A stretch of DNA of 64,000 nucleotides from the NCBI RefSeq assembly GCF_039534915.1, contig NZ_BAAAWE010000001.1, positions 5,270,001 through 5,334,000 of the forward strand, read 5' to 3'. Both the position numbers and the translations under genes were made by a program. The notes under the pieces were generated by a model, which saw only the letters and a list, made by a program, of their open reading frames with translations, was not told the origin of the DNA and did no database searches. The first letter of the stretch is position 1, and each line of letters opens with the position of its first letter. Positions 49,270-58,050 of this stretch are shown here, piece by piece. Source of the DNA: Streptomyces roseofulvus (GTDB lineage Bacteria > Actinomycetota > Actinomycetes > Streptomycetales > Streptomycetaceae).

Positions 49270-50028
49270 ATGGTAGGGGCTCCACTGGACACCACCAGAG
49301 CCGATAGGGGAGGTGCGGCTGCGCCTGTGGATCGGAGAGGGGCGTTCCGACGCCTCCTCAGGTCGGCGGGTGAGCCGAAATCCGTGACCGACACCGCTGA
49401 CCAGAGCCACCGCACTGCCACCGCACCCACCACCGCGACCTTCGCCTCGGATGCGGAATCGCAGGCGTGGACTCCGCCCACCTGGGAGGAGATCGTCAGC
49501 ACGCACAGCGGTCGCGTCTACCGACTGGCCTACCGTCTCACCGGCAACCAGCACGACGCCGAGGACCTCACCCAGGAGGTCTTCGTCCGCGTCTTCCGCT
49601 CGCTGTCGACGTACACCCCCGGCACCTTCGAGGGCTGGCTGCACCGCATCACCACCAACCTCTTCCTCGACATGGTCCGACGGAAGCAGCGCATCCGCTT
49701 CGACGCGCTCGCCGACGACGCCGCCGAGCGGCTCCCCAGCCGTGAGCCCTCACCGCAGCAGGTGTTCAACGACACCCACTTCGACGCCGACGTCCAGCAG
49801 GCCCTCGACACCCTGGCGCCCGAGTTCCGCGCCGCCGTCGTCCTCTGCGACATCGAGGGGCTGTCGTACGAGGAGATCGCCGCGACCCTCGGCGTGAAGC
49901 TCGGCACCGTCCGCAGCCGGATCCACCGCGGCCGCTCCCACCTGCGCAAGGCGCTCAAGCACCGCTCGCCCGAGGCCCGCGCCGAGCGCGCCCTGGCCAC
50001 CGTCGGATGGGAGGCCGGGACAGCGTGA
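49270..50028 (+). CDS. sigE: ECF RNA polymerase sigma factor (mycobacterial SigE type)
   Basis: A 252-residue ECF sigma factor. After ~70 variable residues comes region 2 (HSGRVYRLAYRLTGNQHDAE, DLTQEVFVRVFRSL, GWLHRITTNLFLDMVRRKQR). Region 4 follows near residues 190-235 (GLSYEEIAATLGVKLGTVRS). It directs RNA polymerase to envelope-stress promoters. Gene order with anti-sigma, HtrA and TatB equals that of M. tuberculosis SigE; it is not the Streptomyces sigma-E of the cseABC system. Start alternatives: 49264 (GTG), 49270 (ATG) and 49384 (GTG). It ends in a 4-nt overlap (GTGA) with the anti-sigma gene. Confidence 0.9.
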   Translation: MVGAPLDTTRADRGGAAAPVDRRGAFRRLLRSAGEPKSVTDTADQSHRTATAPTTATFASDAESQAWTPPTWEEIVSTHSGRVYRLAYRLTGNQHDAEDLTQEVFVRVFRSLSTYTPGTFEGWLHRITTNLFLDMVRRKQRIRFDALADDAAERLPSREPSPQQVFNDTHFDADVQQALDTLAPEFRAAVVLCDIEGLSYEEIAATLGVKLGTVRSRIHRGRSHLRKALKHRSPEARAERALATVGWEAGTA

Positions 50029-50876
50029 GCGGCACCCGTCCCCCGTCCCCGAGCCCCGCGGAGCACCACCTCGGGGACCGGCTCGCCGCGCTCGTCGACG
50101 GCGAGCTCGGCCATGACGCCCGCGAGCGGGTCCTGGCCCACCTCGCCACCTGTGCCCGCTGCAAGGCCGAGGCCGACGCGCAGCGCGCCCTCAAGAGCGT
50201 CTTCGCCTCCAGCGGAGCCCCCCAGCCCTCCGAGGGCTTCCTCGCCCGCCTCCAGGGCCTCCCCGGCGGCCCGGGCGGCCCCGGCGATCCCGGCCGCTCC
50301 CCGCTGGAGCAGCTCCTGGAGGCCGGCGGGGTGAGGAGCGACGGCTTCGCCACCGCGGCGCCCGTCGCCCCCGACACCTCCACCGGCTTCCGGGTCCACG
50401 CCGTAGCCCCGTCGGGACGGGGCCGGCGCTTCGCCGTCGCCGCCGCCGGCGCGGTCTCGTTCGCGGCCATCGCCCTCGGCGGCACCCTGCCCGTCGAGAG
50501 CTCCCTCACCACCACCGCCCGCGGCGGACCGGGCACCGGCAGCGCGGTCACCCCGCTGCGCGCGGGCGCCTCCGCGGGACCCGCCGGCTCGGCGACCGGC
50601 CGCTCGGACCGCTCCGAGCGCCCCACCGGCGGCGCGCAGTCGATCGGCAGCGCCCCGCTCGTCCCCGGCGGCACCGTCCCCACAGGAGCCGTCCCGGCGG
50701 ACGTGGACCGCGCCGGCCCGGTCACGGCGGTACGGCTCCGAGCGGCGCAGACGCAGTCGCTCTTCGCCCTCTCGCCGTTCATACGGCCGACGGCCCCCGC
50801 TCTCCAGCTGGCCTTCGGCCCGGCCCCGAGCCCGGCCCCCAGCCCGCCCGGCACCCCGCCGGGCTCCCACCGCTGA
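50025..50876 (+). CDS. zinc-dependent anti-sigma factor (RseA-like), membrane-anchored
   Basis: A 283-residue partner of the sigma factor. The N-terminal ZAS domain has the HLATCARC motif (HxxxCxxC, about residues 38-45), the zinc site that in this class responds to redox state. A membrane helix lies at about residues 142-162 (FAVAAAGAVSFAAIALGGTL); the extracellular end is Ser/Gly/Pro/Thr-rich and disordered. It should bind and inactivate the sigma factor until stress. The GTG start overlaps the sigma stop, so translation is coupled for 1:1 production. Confidence 0.88.
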   Translation: MSGTRPPSPSPAEHHLGDRLAALVDGELGHDARERVLAHLATCARCKAEADAQRALKSVFASSGAPQPSEGFLARLQGLPGGPGGPGDPGRSPLEQLLEAGGVRSDGFATAAPVAPDTSTGFRVHAVAPSGRGRRFAVAAAGAVSFAAIALGGTLPVESSLTTTARGGPGTGSAVTPLRAGASAGPAGSATGRSDRSERPTGGAQSIGSAPLVPGGTVPTGAVPADVDRAGPVTAVRLRAAQTQSLFALSPFIRPTAPALQLAFGPAPSPAPSPPGTPPGSHR

Positions 50877-50951
50877 CCTCCGACCTGGTTGAATCCTCGG
50901 TCAGGGCGCCCGACACCGGGGCGCCCACGGGTCAGCGGTTGCGGGGAGAGC

Positions 50952-52613
50952 ATGAACGACGGGAAGCCGAACTGGTGGAGCCGGCCTTCGACGCCCCCGG
51001 AGGCGGCGCGGATACCCACGCCGCCCCCGGCGGAGGAGGACGACTTCCCCCTCCAGGCTCCGGACCCGGCCGAGCCCGCCGCTCCGGAGCCGGCCGCGGA
51101 GGCGCCCGCCGCCCCCAAGGTCGACATGACGAAGGAACCCGCCCCGGCGCCCGCGCCCGAAACCGCGCCGGAGCCCGCCCCGGCCACCGCCGCCGCCCCG
51201 GCGCCGCAGCCCGCCGTGCCCGCCGAGGCCCCCGCGCCCGAGCCGGTCGCGGCCGCGCCGCAGCCGCTCCACGAGCCCGACGAGTACCGGACGCCGCCCT
51301 ACGGCGAGCCCGGCCCGTGGGCTCCCGCACCGCCGGTGCAGCGCCCCGCCGCACCCGTACCGGCCCCGCAGGCCGCCGTACCCCCGCACGGGGCCGTACC
51401 GTCGCCGCAGGGCCCCGTGCCGCCGCAGCCGCCCGCCTGGGGCCAGTACGACCCCTGGGGCGCCGGCGCCGGAGCCGTACCCCCGCCCGCCCGGAAGAAG
51501 CCCCGGCGCGGCCTCGCCCTCGTCGGCGCCCTCGCCTTCGCCCTCGTCACCGGCGTCATCGGCGGCGGCGTCGGCGCCTACGTCGAGCGCAACGGCGGCA
51601 TCGGCACCGTGCACCTCCCGCAGGCCGAGGGCGGGACCACCGACCGCGCCCCCGACAGCGTCGCCGGCATCGCCGCCAGCGCCCTGCCCGGCGTCGTCAC
51701 GCTGCACGTCAGCGGCGGCGGCTCGGCCGGCACCGGCACCGGCTTCGTCCTCGACAACCGCGGCCACATCCTCACCAACAACCACGTCGTCGACGCCGCC
51801 GCGTCCTCCGGCGACATCACCGTCACCTTCTCCAGCGGCGAGACCGCCTCCGCCAGGCTCATCGGCAAGGACGCCGGCTACGACCTCGCCGTCGTCCAGG
51901 TCACCGGCGTCACCGGCCTCCGGCCCCTCCCGCTCGGCAACTCCGACGACGTCCGGGTCGGCGACCCCGTCGTCGCCATCGGCGCCCCCTTCGACCTCTC
52001 CAACACGGTCACCTCCGGCATCATCAGCGCCAAGGAGCGCCCGATCACCGCCGGCGGCGAGAAGGGCGACGGCAGCGACATCTCCTACGTCGACGCCCTC
52101 CAGACCGACGCGCCCATCAACCCCGGCAACTCCGGCGGCCCCCTCCTCGACGGCAAGGGCCGGGTCATCGGCATCAACAGCGCCATCCGCGCCGCCGGAG
52201 GCTCCGGCGACGGCGGCGGGGAGGGCGGCCAGGCCGGCTCCATCGGCCTCGGCTTCGCCATCCCGATCAACCAGGGCAAGCGGGTCGCCGAGGAGCTCAT
52301 CAACACCGGCAAGGCCACCCACCCGGTCATCGGCGTCAGCCTCGACATGCAGTTCAACGGCGACGGCGCCCGCGTCGGCGAGAAGGGCAAGGACGGCACC
52401 CCGTCCGTCACCCCCGACGGACCCGCCGCCAAGGCCGGGCTGCGTCCCGGCGACGTCATCACCAAGGTCGACGGCCAGCGGGTCCACAACGGCGAGGAGC
52501 TGATCGTGAAGATCCGCGCCCACCGCCCCGGCGACGCGCTCGTCCTCACCCTGACCCGCGACGGCAAGGAGCTCACCCGCACCGTCACGCTCGGATCGGC
52601 ACAGGGCACCTGA
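50952..52613 (+). CDS. HtrA-family S1C serine protease with PDZ domain
   Basis: A 553-residue membrane-anchored protease. Residues ~1-180 are a Pro/Ala-rich cytosolic tail. A membrane helix (LALVGALAFALVTGVIGGGV) follows at about 195-215, then a trypsin-like domain with the triad His (HILTNNHVV), Asp (YDLAVVQV) and Ser (NPGNSGGPL), and a C-terminal PDZ domain (about 460-550, AAKAGLRPGDVITKVDGQRV). It degrades or refolds damaged envelope proteins and probably helps control the sigma/anti-sigma pair upstream. GGGGAGAGC precedes the ATG. Confidence 0.92.
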   Translation: MNDGKPNWWSRPSTPPEAARIPTPPPAEEDDFPLQAPDPAEPAAPEPAAEAPAAPKVDMTKEPAPAPAPETAPEPAPATAAAPAPQPAVPAEAPAPEPVAAAPQPLHEPDEYRTPPYGEPGPWAPAPPVQRPAAPVPAPQAAVPPHGAVPSPQGPVPPQPPAWGQYDPWGAGAGAVPPPARKKPRRGLALVGALAFALVTGVIGGGVGAYVERNGGIGTVHLPQAEGGTTDRAPDSVAGIAASALPGVVTLHVSGGGSAGTGTGFVLDNRGHILTNNHVVDAAASSGDITVTFSSGETASARLIGKDAGYDLAVVQVTGVTGLRPLPLGNSDDVRVGDPVVAIGAPFDLSNTVTSGIISAKERPITAGGEKGDGSDISYVDALQTDAPINPGNSGGPLLDGKGRVIGINSAIRAAGGSGDGGGEGGQAGSIGLGFAIPINQGKRVAEELINTGKATHPVIGVSLDMQFNGDGARVGEKGKDGTPSVTPDGPAAKAGLRPGDVITKVDGQRVHNGEELIVKIRAHRPGDALVLTLTRDGKELTRTVTLGSAQGT

Positions 52614-52707
52614 GGTACATGTGGCGGACATCGCAAGGTACCCGTCCCGCAGCTCGGGCGGGTACCGTGGTGCGGGCCGCCCTGGTCCGGCGTGAAGGAG
52701 CTACTAG

Positions 52708-53160
52708 GTGTTCAGCGACATAGGCGCACTCGAGCTGGTGACGCTCATCGTGCTCGCCGTGCTCATTTTCGGCCCGGACAAACTGCCGAAGGTCGTGCAG
52801 GACGTCTCGCGCTTCATCCGGAAGGTCCGCGAGTTCTCCGACAGCGCCAAGCAGGACATCCGCAGCGAGCTCGGCCCGGAGTTCAAGGACTTCGAGTTCG
52901 AGGACCTCAACCCGAAGACCTTCATCCGCAAGCAGCTCGACGGCAACGAGGACCTCAGCGAGCTCAAGGAGCTGCGCTCCACGTTCGACCTCCGCAAGGA
53001 GATGAACGAGGTCGCCGACGCCGTGAACGGGCGCGAGAGCGCCCCCGCCGCCGCCCCGGCGGCCCCCGCGACGGTCAACGGCTCGGGCCCGGACCTGCTC
53101 AAGAAGCAGGACCCGCCGGCCGCGCCCGAGCGGCCGCCGTACGACTCCGACGCCACCTGA
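52708..53160 (+). CDS. tatB: Sec-independent translocase TatB
   Basis: A 150-residue Tat component. The N-terminal helix LELVTLIVLAVLIFGPDKLP and amphipathic helix KVVQDVSRFIRKVREFSDSA are typical of TatB; the length and the acidic, Pro/Ala-rich tail fit actinobacterial TatB rather than TatA. It binds twin-arginine precursors with TatC, which is encoded elsewhere. The GTG is 8 nt after AAGGAG. It is the last gene of the sigma-anti-sigma-htrA-tatB cluster. Confidence 0.9.
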   Translation: MFSDIGALELVTLIVLAVLIFGPDKLPKVVQDVSRFIRKVREFSDSAKQDIRSELGPEFKDFEFEDLNPKTFIRKQLDGNEDLSELKELRSTFDLRKEMNEVADAVNGRESAPAAAPAAPATVNGSGPDLLKKQDPPAAPERPPYDSDAT

Positions 53161-53269
53161 CGGCGCCGTCCGGCACGGGCTGCCACGGGCGGTCACCGAC
53201 CGGTCGCTATCCTCCTTGAGTTGGGGGTACCCCGGACGGAGTCCGGGGAGGAACGAGGAGGCGGCCGAG

Positions 53270-53872
53270 ATGAAGACGACGAGTCGGGTGGAAGCCGAGG
53301 GCTTTCTGCGCGCACCCTTCGCCTGGTACGGACTCGACGAGGCGTTCACCGGGCCCCGCCGGCTGATGCAGATCGGCACGGCGGCGGACGGCACCGTCCA
53401 GCACGGCTCGGTGGGCCACGGTGACGAGCCGTCGATAAAGTCCGAGGCCGCCGGCACGGACAAGGAGCGGTTCGCCGTCGTCGTGACGGTCGCCGCGAAC
53501 CCCGTGCGGCGCACCGGCGACGGCACCGGCGTCCTCGACGCCACCACCGTCTCCTCCGCCGCCTGGCTCGCCGGCTCCGGGCTGCTCGCCCACACCTGGC
53601 CCGCCTCCCTCGACCACGGGCTGCGGGACCACTGGCTCGACCAGCAGACCGAGACGGCCTTCGAGCTCGCCGACGACCTCGACGGGCCCGCGTGGACGAC
53701 GCTGTCGCTGCCGGTGGACGGGGTGCCGGTGCCGTTCCACTACCGCGAGTCCGAGTTCGGCTGGGTGCTGGCCGGCTCCGCCGCGGACGCCCACATCGGG
53801 GCGTACGGGCGCGGCATGAGCGCGTACGGCCTGGGCTTCGCGCAGATCAAGGACCTCGGGCTGTACGCCTGA
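53270..53872 (+). CDS. conserved protein of unknown function
   Basis: A 200-residue soluble protein I cannot assign to a family. It has no signal peptide, Cys or known motif. The middle shows regular strands (FAVVVTVAANPVRRTGDGTG, TTLSLPVDGVPVPFHYRES), and it ends in HIGAYGRGMSAYGLGFAQIK. The ATG follows GAGGCGGCCGAG; an upstream in-frame ATG would start in the leader. It lies convergent to mrp, with a bidirectional terminator between them. Confidence 0.65.
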   Translation: MKTTSRVEAEGFLRAPFAWYGLDEAFTGPRRLMQIGTAADGTVQHGSVGHGDEPSIKSEAAGTDKERFAVVVTVAANPVRRTGDGTGVLDATTVSSAAWLAGSGLLAHTWPASLDHGLRDHWLDQQTETAFELADDLDGPAWTTLSLPVDGVPVPFHYRESEFGWVLAGSAADAHIGAYGRGMSAYGLGFAQIKDLGLYA

Positions 53873-53885
53873 GCCGGCGCACGGA

Positions 53886-53914
53886 GAAGGGCGCCCCGTG
53901 ACGGGGCGCCCTTC
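53886..53914. terminator. bidirectional terminator between the unknown gene and mrp
   Basis: A perfect 13-bp stem (GAAGGGCGCCCCG / CGGGGCGCCCTTC) with a 3-nt TGA loop, between convergent genes. Confidence 0.8.
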
Positions 53915-53922
53915 GTCGCGTC

Positions 53923-55056
53923 TCAGAACTTGTTGCGCGGCGTGATGCCGAGGCTCAGGCCGGAGAGGCCGCGCTGGCGGCCGCCGAGCTTCCCGGCGAT
54001 GGCACGGAGGGCGGCGCCGGCCGGGGAGTCCGGGTTCGAGAGGACGACCGGCCGGCCGTCGTCGCCGCCCTCGCGGAGACGGACGTCGATCGGGATGGAG
54101 CCGAGGACCGGGACCGTCGTACCCGTGGTGCGGGACAGGCCGTCCGCGACCAGCTGGCCGCCGCCCGTGCCGAAGACGTCCACCATCTCGTCGCAGTGCG
54201 GACACGGCAGGCCCGCCATGTTCTCGACCACACCCACGATCTTCTGGTGGGTCTGCACGGCGATCGAACCGGCCCGCTCTGCGACCTCGGCCGCCGCCTG
54301 CTGCGGGGTCGTCACGACGAGGATCTCCGCGTTCGGCACCAGCTGCGCGACGGAGATCGCGATGTCGCCGGTGCCCGGCGGCAGGTCGAGCAGCAGGACG
54401 TCCAGGTCGCCCCAGTACACGTCCGCCAGGAACTGCTGGAGCGCGCGGTGCAGCATCGGGCCGCGCCACACCACCGGCGCGTTGCCCGGGGTGAACATGC
54501 CGATCGAGATGACCTTCACGCCGTTCGCCGACGGCGGCATGATCATGTTCTCGACCTGGGTCGGACGCCCGTCCGCGCCCAGCATCCGCGGCACGCTGTG
54601 GCCGTAGATGTCCGCGTCGACGACACCGACCTTCAGACCGTCGGCGGCCATCGCCGCCGCCAGGTTCACGGTCACCGAGGACTTGCCGACGCCGCCCTTG
54701 CCGGAGGCGACCGCGTACACCCGGGTCAGCGAGCCCGGCTTCGCGAAGGGCACCTCGCGCTCGGCGGTGGTGCCGCGCAGCGCCGCCGCCAGCTCCTTGC
54801 GCTGCTCGTCGCTCATCACGTCCAGCGTCACGTCGACGCCGGTGACGCCCTCGACGCGGGAGACGGCCTCGGTGACGCGTTGCGTGATGGTGTCGCGCAT
54901 CGGGCAGCCGGAGACCGTCAGGTAGACCGTCACCGCGACCTTGCCGTCCGGTCCGATCTCCACCGACTTGACCATGCCGAGTTCCGTGATCGGACGATTG
55001 ATCTCGGGGTCGTTCACCGTCGCCAGTGCTTCGAGCACCGCGTCTTCCGTAGCCAT
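53923..55056 (-). CDS. Mrp/NBP35-family iron-sulfur carrier ATPase
   Basis: A 377-residue P-loop protein for [Fe-S] cluster carriage. An N-terminal MIP18/DUF59 domain (about 1-85, DPEINRPITELGMVKSVEIG) precedes the deviant Walker A, SGKGGVGKSSVTVNLA (about 115-130). Walker B and the later LDVLLLDLPPGTGDIAISV follow. The cluster-binding CxxC reads LPCPHCDEM (about 280). It probably acts in assembly of Fe-S enzymes. The start is an ATG behind GGACCAT-type sequence without a strong site. Mrp also lies in the sigE neighbourhood in M. tuberculosis. Confidence 0.93.
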   Translation of the reverse strand: MATEDAVLEALATVNDPEINRPITELGMVKSVEIGPDGKVAVTVYLTVSGCPMRDTITQRVTEAVSRVEGVTGVDVTLDVMSDEQRKELAAALRGTTAEREVPFAKPGSLTRVYAVASGKGGVGKSSVTVNLAAAMAADGLKVGVVDADIYGHSVPRMLGADGRPTQVENMIMPPSANGVKVISIGMFTPGNAPVVWRGPMLHRALQQFLADVYWGDLDVLLLDLPPGTGDIAISVAQLVPNAEILVVTTPQQAAAEVAERAGSIAVQTHQKIVGVVENMAGLPCPHCDEMVDVFGTGGGQLVADGLSRTTGTTVPVLGSIPIDVRLREGGDDGRPVVLSNPDSPAGAALRAIAGKLGGRQRGLSGLSLGITPRNKF

Positions 55057-55100
55057 AGGACTGATGGTACGGCGACGACCACGTGGCTATGAAAGGGCTG

Positions 55101-55679
55101 TCAACGGTCGGGTACGTCACTCCGCCGCTCGCCGTCCGGCGGGAATAGATCGCGTTCCTGCCCGAGCTCCTCCAGCTCCTTCACCAGGTCCTGGAGTTCG
55201 GAGCGGATCCAGTCGCGGGTGGCGACCTCCCCCAGACCCATCCGGAGGGCCGCGATCTCCCGGGTCAGGTACTCGGTGTCCGCGATCGAGCGCTCGTTCT
55301 GCTTGCGGTCCTGCTCCAGGTTGACCCGGTCCCGGTCGTCCTGCCGGTTCTGCGCGAGCAGGATCAGCGGAGCCGCGTACGACGCCTGGAGGGAGAGCAT
55401 CAGGGTCAGGAAGATGAACGGGTACTCGTCGAACTTCAGCGACGCCGGGGCGAAGACGTTCCACACCACCCAGGCGATGATGATCACCGTCATCCAGACG
55501 ATGAACCGGCCCGTGCCCAGGAACCGGGCGATCCGCTCCGACAGGCGCCCGAACGCCTCCGGGTCGTACTCCGGCAGCAGCCGGGCGCGGCGCATCCGGG
55601 GCTGGTCGAGCCGGATGCGGGGGAGCCGGGGCTGCTCCCGGTCCCGCTCCCGGTCCCGCTCCTGCGACCGCTCAGCCAC
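55101..55679 (-). CDS. DUF1003 membrane protein
   Basis: A 192-residue protein. A charged N-terminus (first ~60 residues rich in Arg/Glu, beginning MAERSQERDRERDREQ) precedes two membrane helices (about 62-82, FIVWMTVIIIAWVVWN, and 97-120, FIFLTLMLSLQASYAAPLIL), then a coiled coil. This fits DUF1003, often found beside MgtE/CorA genes. The start GTG lies inside the end of the MgtE-like gene (8-nt overlap), so the two are translationally coupled. Confidence 0.88.
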   Translation of the reverse strand: MAERSQERDRERDREQPRLPRIRLDQPRMRRARLLPEYDPEAFGRLSERIARFLGTGRFIVWMTVIIIAWVVWNVFAPASLKFDEYPFIFLTLMLSLQASYAAPLILLAQNRQDDRDRVNLEQDRKQNERSIADTEYLTREIAALRMGLGEVATRDWIRSELQDLVKELEELGQERDLFPPDGERRSDVPDR

Positions 55680-56940
55680 CGCGCACCCCCTCCTCGTGGA
55701 ACTCCGTCTCCCGCCAGTCGTCCGGCAGCAGGTGGTCGAGCACGTCGTCGACGGTGACCGCGCCGAGCAGCGATCCGCTCTCGTCCACGACCGGCGCCGC
55801 CACCAGGTTGTACGCGGCGAAGTAGCTGGTCACGGCCGGCAGCGGGGTGTCCGGCCCGAGCGGCGGCAGATCGCTGTCGACCAGCGAGCTGACCAGCGTG
55901 AACGGCGGGTCGCGCAGCAGCCGCTGGAAGTGCACCGTGCCCAGGTACTTCCCGGTCGGCGTCTCGTCCGGCGGCCGGCACACGTACACCTGCGCCGCGA
56001 GCGCCGGCGACAGGTCCTGCTGCCGGACCCGGGCGAGCGCGTCCGCGACGGTGGCGTCCGGGCGCAGCACGATCGGCTCGGTGGTCATCAGACCGCCCGC
56101 GGTGCGCTCCTCGTACGACATCAGGCGGCGCACGTCGGCGGCGTCGTCCGGCCGCATCAGGGTGAGCAGCCGTTCCTTCTCCTCCTCCGGCAGCTCGTTG
56201 AGGAGGTCGGCGGCGTCGTCCGGGTCCATCGCCTCCAGGACGTCGGCGGCCCGCTCCTCCTTCAGCTTGCCGAGGATCTCCACCTGGTCGTCCTCCGGCA
56301 GCTCCTCCAGGACGTCGGCGAGCCGGTCGTCGTCGAGGGCGGCGGCGACCTCGGCGCGCCGCTTGGGGGAGAGGTGGTGGAGGGCGTTGGCCAGGTCGGC
56401 GGGGCGGAGCTTCTCGAAGGTGGCGACGAGGCTCTCGGCGCCCTGCCCGTGCTCCTCCAGGGAGAAGCCGGTGACGGCCGACCACTCGACGGTCAGCGCC
56501 TCGCCCTTGCGGCGCAGCGCGCCGCCCTTGCCCCGGCGGACGAAGACCTTGTCGATCTCCCAGTCGCGGCGGGCCGGCAGCTGCTGGATGGCGATGTCGA
56601 GGACGGTGACCTCCTCGCCGCTCTCGACCAGGGTGACCCGCCGGTCGAGGAGCTCGCCGAGGACGAGCCGCTCGGTCGGCCGCTGCTCGAAGCGGCGCAT
56701 GTTGACCACGCCGGTGGTGATGACCTGGCCGGACTCGACGCCGGTGATCCGGGTCATCGGGACGAAGACCCGGCGCCGGCTCAGCACCTCCACGACCATG
56801 CCGAGGAGCCGGGGCGGGCGGCGGCCGACGCGGAGCATCGCGACCAGGTCGCTGACCCGGCCCACCTGGTCGCCGACCGGGTCGAAGACGGGCACGCCGG
56901 CGAGGTGGGAGACGAAGATCCGGGGGGCGCCTGCCGCCAT
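55672..56940 (-). CDS. soluble MgtE-like protein (PRC-like, MgtE N-domain, CBS pair)
   Basis: A 422-residue protein. Residues ~5-110 resemble PRC-barrel strands (FVSHLAGVPVFDPVGDQVGR). The MgtE N-terminal superhelical domain spans about 165-285 (HLSPKRRAEVAAALDDDRLA, MDPDDAADLLNELPEEEKER), and two CBS domains follow (about 285-410). The transmembrane transport domain of MgtE is absent, and I see no long hydrophobic stretch. In MgtE these parts sense Mg2+ and gate the channel; here they may act as a separate Mg2+ sensor, perhaps with the DUF1003 protein that follows or with CorA nearby. Confidence 0.87.
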   Translation of the reverse strand: MAAGAPRIFVSHLAGVPVFDPVGDQVGRVSDLVAMLRVGRRPPRLLGMVVEVLSRRRVFVPMTRITGVESGQVITTGVVNMRRFEQRPTERLVLGELLDRRVTLVESGEEVTVLDIAIQQLPARRDWEIDKVFVRRGKGGALRRKGEALTVEWSAVTGFSLEEHGQGAESLVATFEKLRPADLANALHHLSPKRRAEVAAALDDDRLADVLEELPEDDQVEILGKLKEERAADVLEAMDPDDAADLLNELPEEEKERLLTLMRPDDAADVRRLMSYEERTAGGLMTTEPIVLRPDATVADALARVRQQDLSPALAAQVYVCRPPDETPTGKYLGTVHFQRLLRDPPFTLVSSLVDSDLPPLGPDTPLPAVTSYFAAYNLVAAPVVDESGSLLGAVTVDDVLDHLLPDDWRETEFHEEGVRGG

Positions 56941-57240
56941 GCCTCGCGCCTCCTCGGTGCCGCACGATCTCCGGGGTCGCCGCGCCGCCCCCGCGGGGCT
57001 GCACGACCGGTGCGGGCCCCTGCCGGGGTTCGCATGGTTCAGGCTAGCCCGAGGTGTTCGCCCCCGCTCCGGCAGCGCCGCCGTCCGGCTGCCTGCGGGG
57101 ACGCCGGCCCGGCCCGGGTACGCTGCGGTCTGCCGCCCCCCACCGGCACCGGCCGGCCCCTCCGGCCGACCCCCGGCGGCCCCTTCCGCCGTGCGTACGG
57201 CCGGGGCCGTTCCCCCACCGAAGAACGAGAGGCAGCGCAG
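56941..57240. promoter_or_regulatory. divergent intergenic region, mgtE-like / lipoprotein
   Basis: A 300-bp gap that must contain promoters on both strands. GGTACGCT at ~57118 (plus) and, on the minus strand, GGCTAGCCTGAACC near 57045 look like -10 regions. I see no structured leader. Confidence 0.35.
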
Positions 57241-58047
57241 GTGACCGTCCGTACCCCGTCATCGCGTATCCCGTCCGTACCGCCGGCGCCCGTCCGGACG
57301 CCGGCCGCCGCCCGGTTCCGCAGGGCGGCCGTGCCGCTGGCGCTGTGCGCGGGTCTGACGGTGGGCCTGACGGCCTGCGCGGCCGACCCGGACGAGGGGA
57401 CCAACGGGGTCGGGAGACTGTCGGCGCCGGAGATCGAGAAGGAGGCCCGGACCGCGGCGGACGCGGCGAAGGCGGTCCGGCTCTCCGGGACCCTGGTCAG
57501 CAAGGGCGGCACCTTCAAGCTGAACATGCGGCTGAAGCAGAACGGCGCCGCCGGTTCGGTGACCACGAAGAACAGCACCTTCGAGCTGCTGCGGGTCGGC
57601 GACGCCCTCTACCTGAAGGCCGACGCGGGCTTCTGGCGGCACGACGAGAAGGGCGACGGCAAGGCCGGCGAGGCCGACACGGAGGCCGCCGACAAGCTGG
57701 ACGACAAGTACGTGAAGGTGCCGAGCGACGACCCCTCGTACAAGCAGCTGCGCGGCTTCACCGAGATGGACCAGCTGCTGCGCGGGCTCATCGGGCTGCA
57801 CGGGGACGTCGTCAAGGGCGACCGGGACCAGATCGGCGGCGTCCGCACGGTGAAGGTGAAGGGCGGCGCGGACGGCGAGGGCGGCACCCTCGACGTGGCC
57901 CTGGAGGGCTCCCCGTACCCGCTCCAGTTCGCCCGCGGCGGCGGAGCGGGCCTGGTGGTGCTCTCCGAGTGGGACAAGGACTTCCCGCTGGCCGAGCCGA
58001 GCCGCGACGAGACCCTCGACTACGGCCGCCAGCTGCCCCGCGCCTGA
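57241..58047 (+). CDS. LppX-like/LolA-type lipoprotein
   Basis: A 268-residue secreted lipoprotein. The N-terminal ~30 residues are Pro/Arg-rich, then a hydrophobic stretch LALCAGLTVGLTAC ends in a lipobox (Cys about 44). The mature part is a beta-rich chain (VRLSGTLVSKGGTFKLNMRL, GDALYLKADAGFW, GVRTVKVKGG) of the LppX/LprG-like type, which carries lipids in mycobacteria. Cargo is unknown here. The start is a GTG behind GAGAGGCAGCGCAG. Confidence 0.8.
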   Translation: MTVRTPSSRIPSVPPAPVRTPAAARFRRAAVPLALCAGLTVGLTACAADPDEGTNGVGRLSAPEIEKEARTAADAAKAVRLSGTLVSKGGTFKLNMRLKQNGAAGSVTTKNSTFELLRVGDALYLKADAGFWRHDEKGDGKAGEADTEAADKLDDKYVKVPSDDPSYKQLRGFTEMDQLLRGLIGLHGDVVKGDRDQIGGVRTVKVKGGADGEGGTLDVALEGSPYPLQFARGGGAGLVVLSEWDKDFPLAEPSRDETLDYGRQLPRA

Positions 58048-58050
58048 CCC

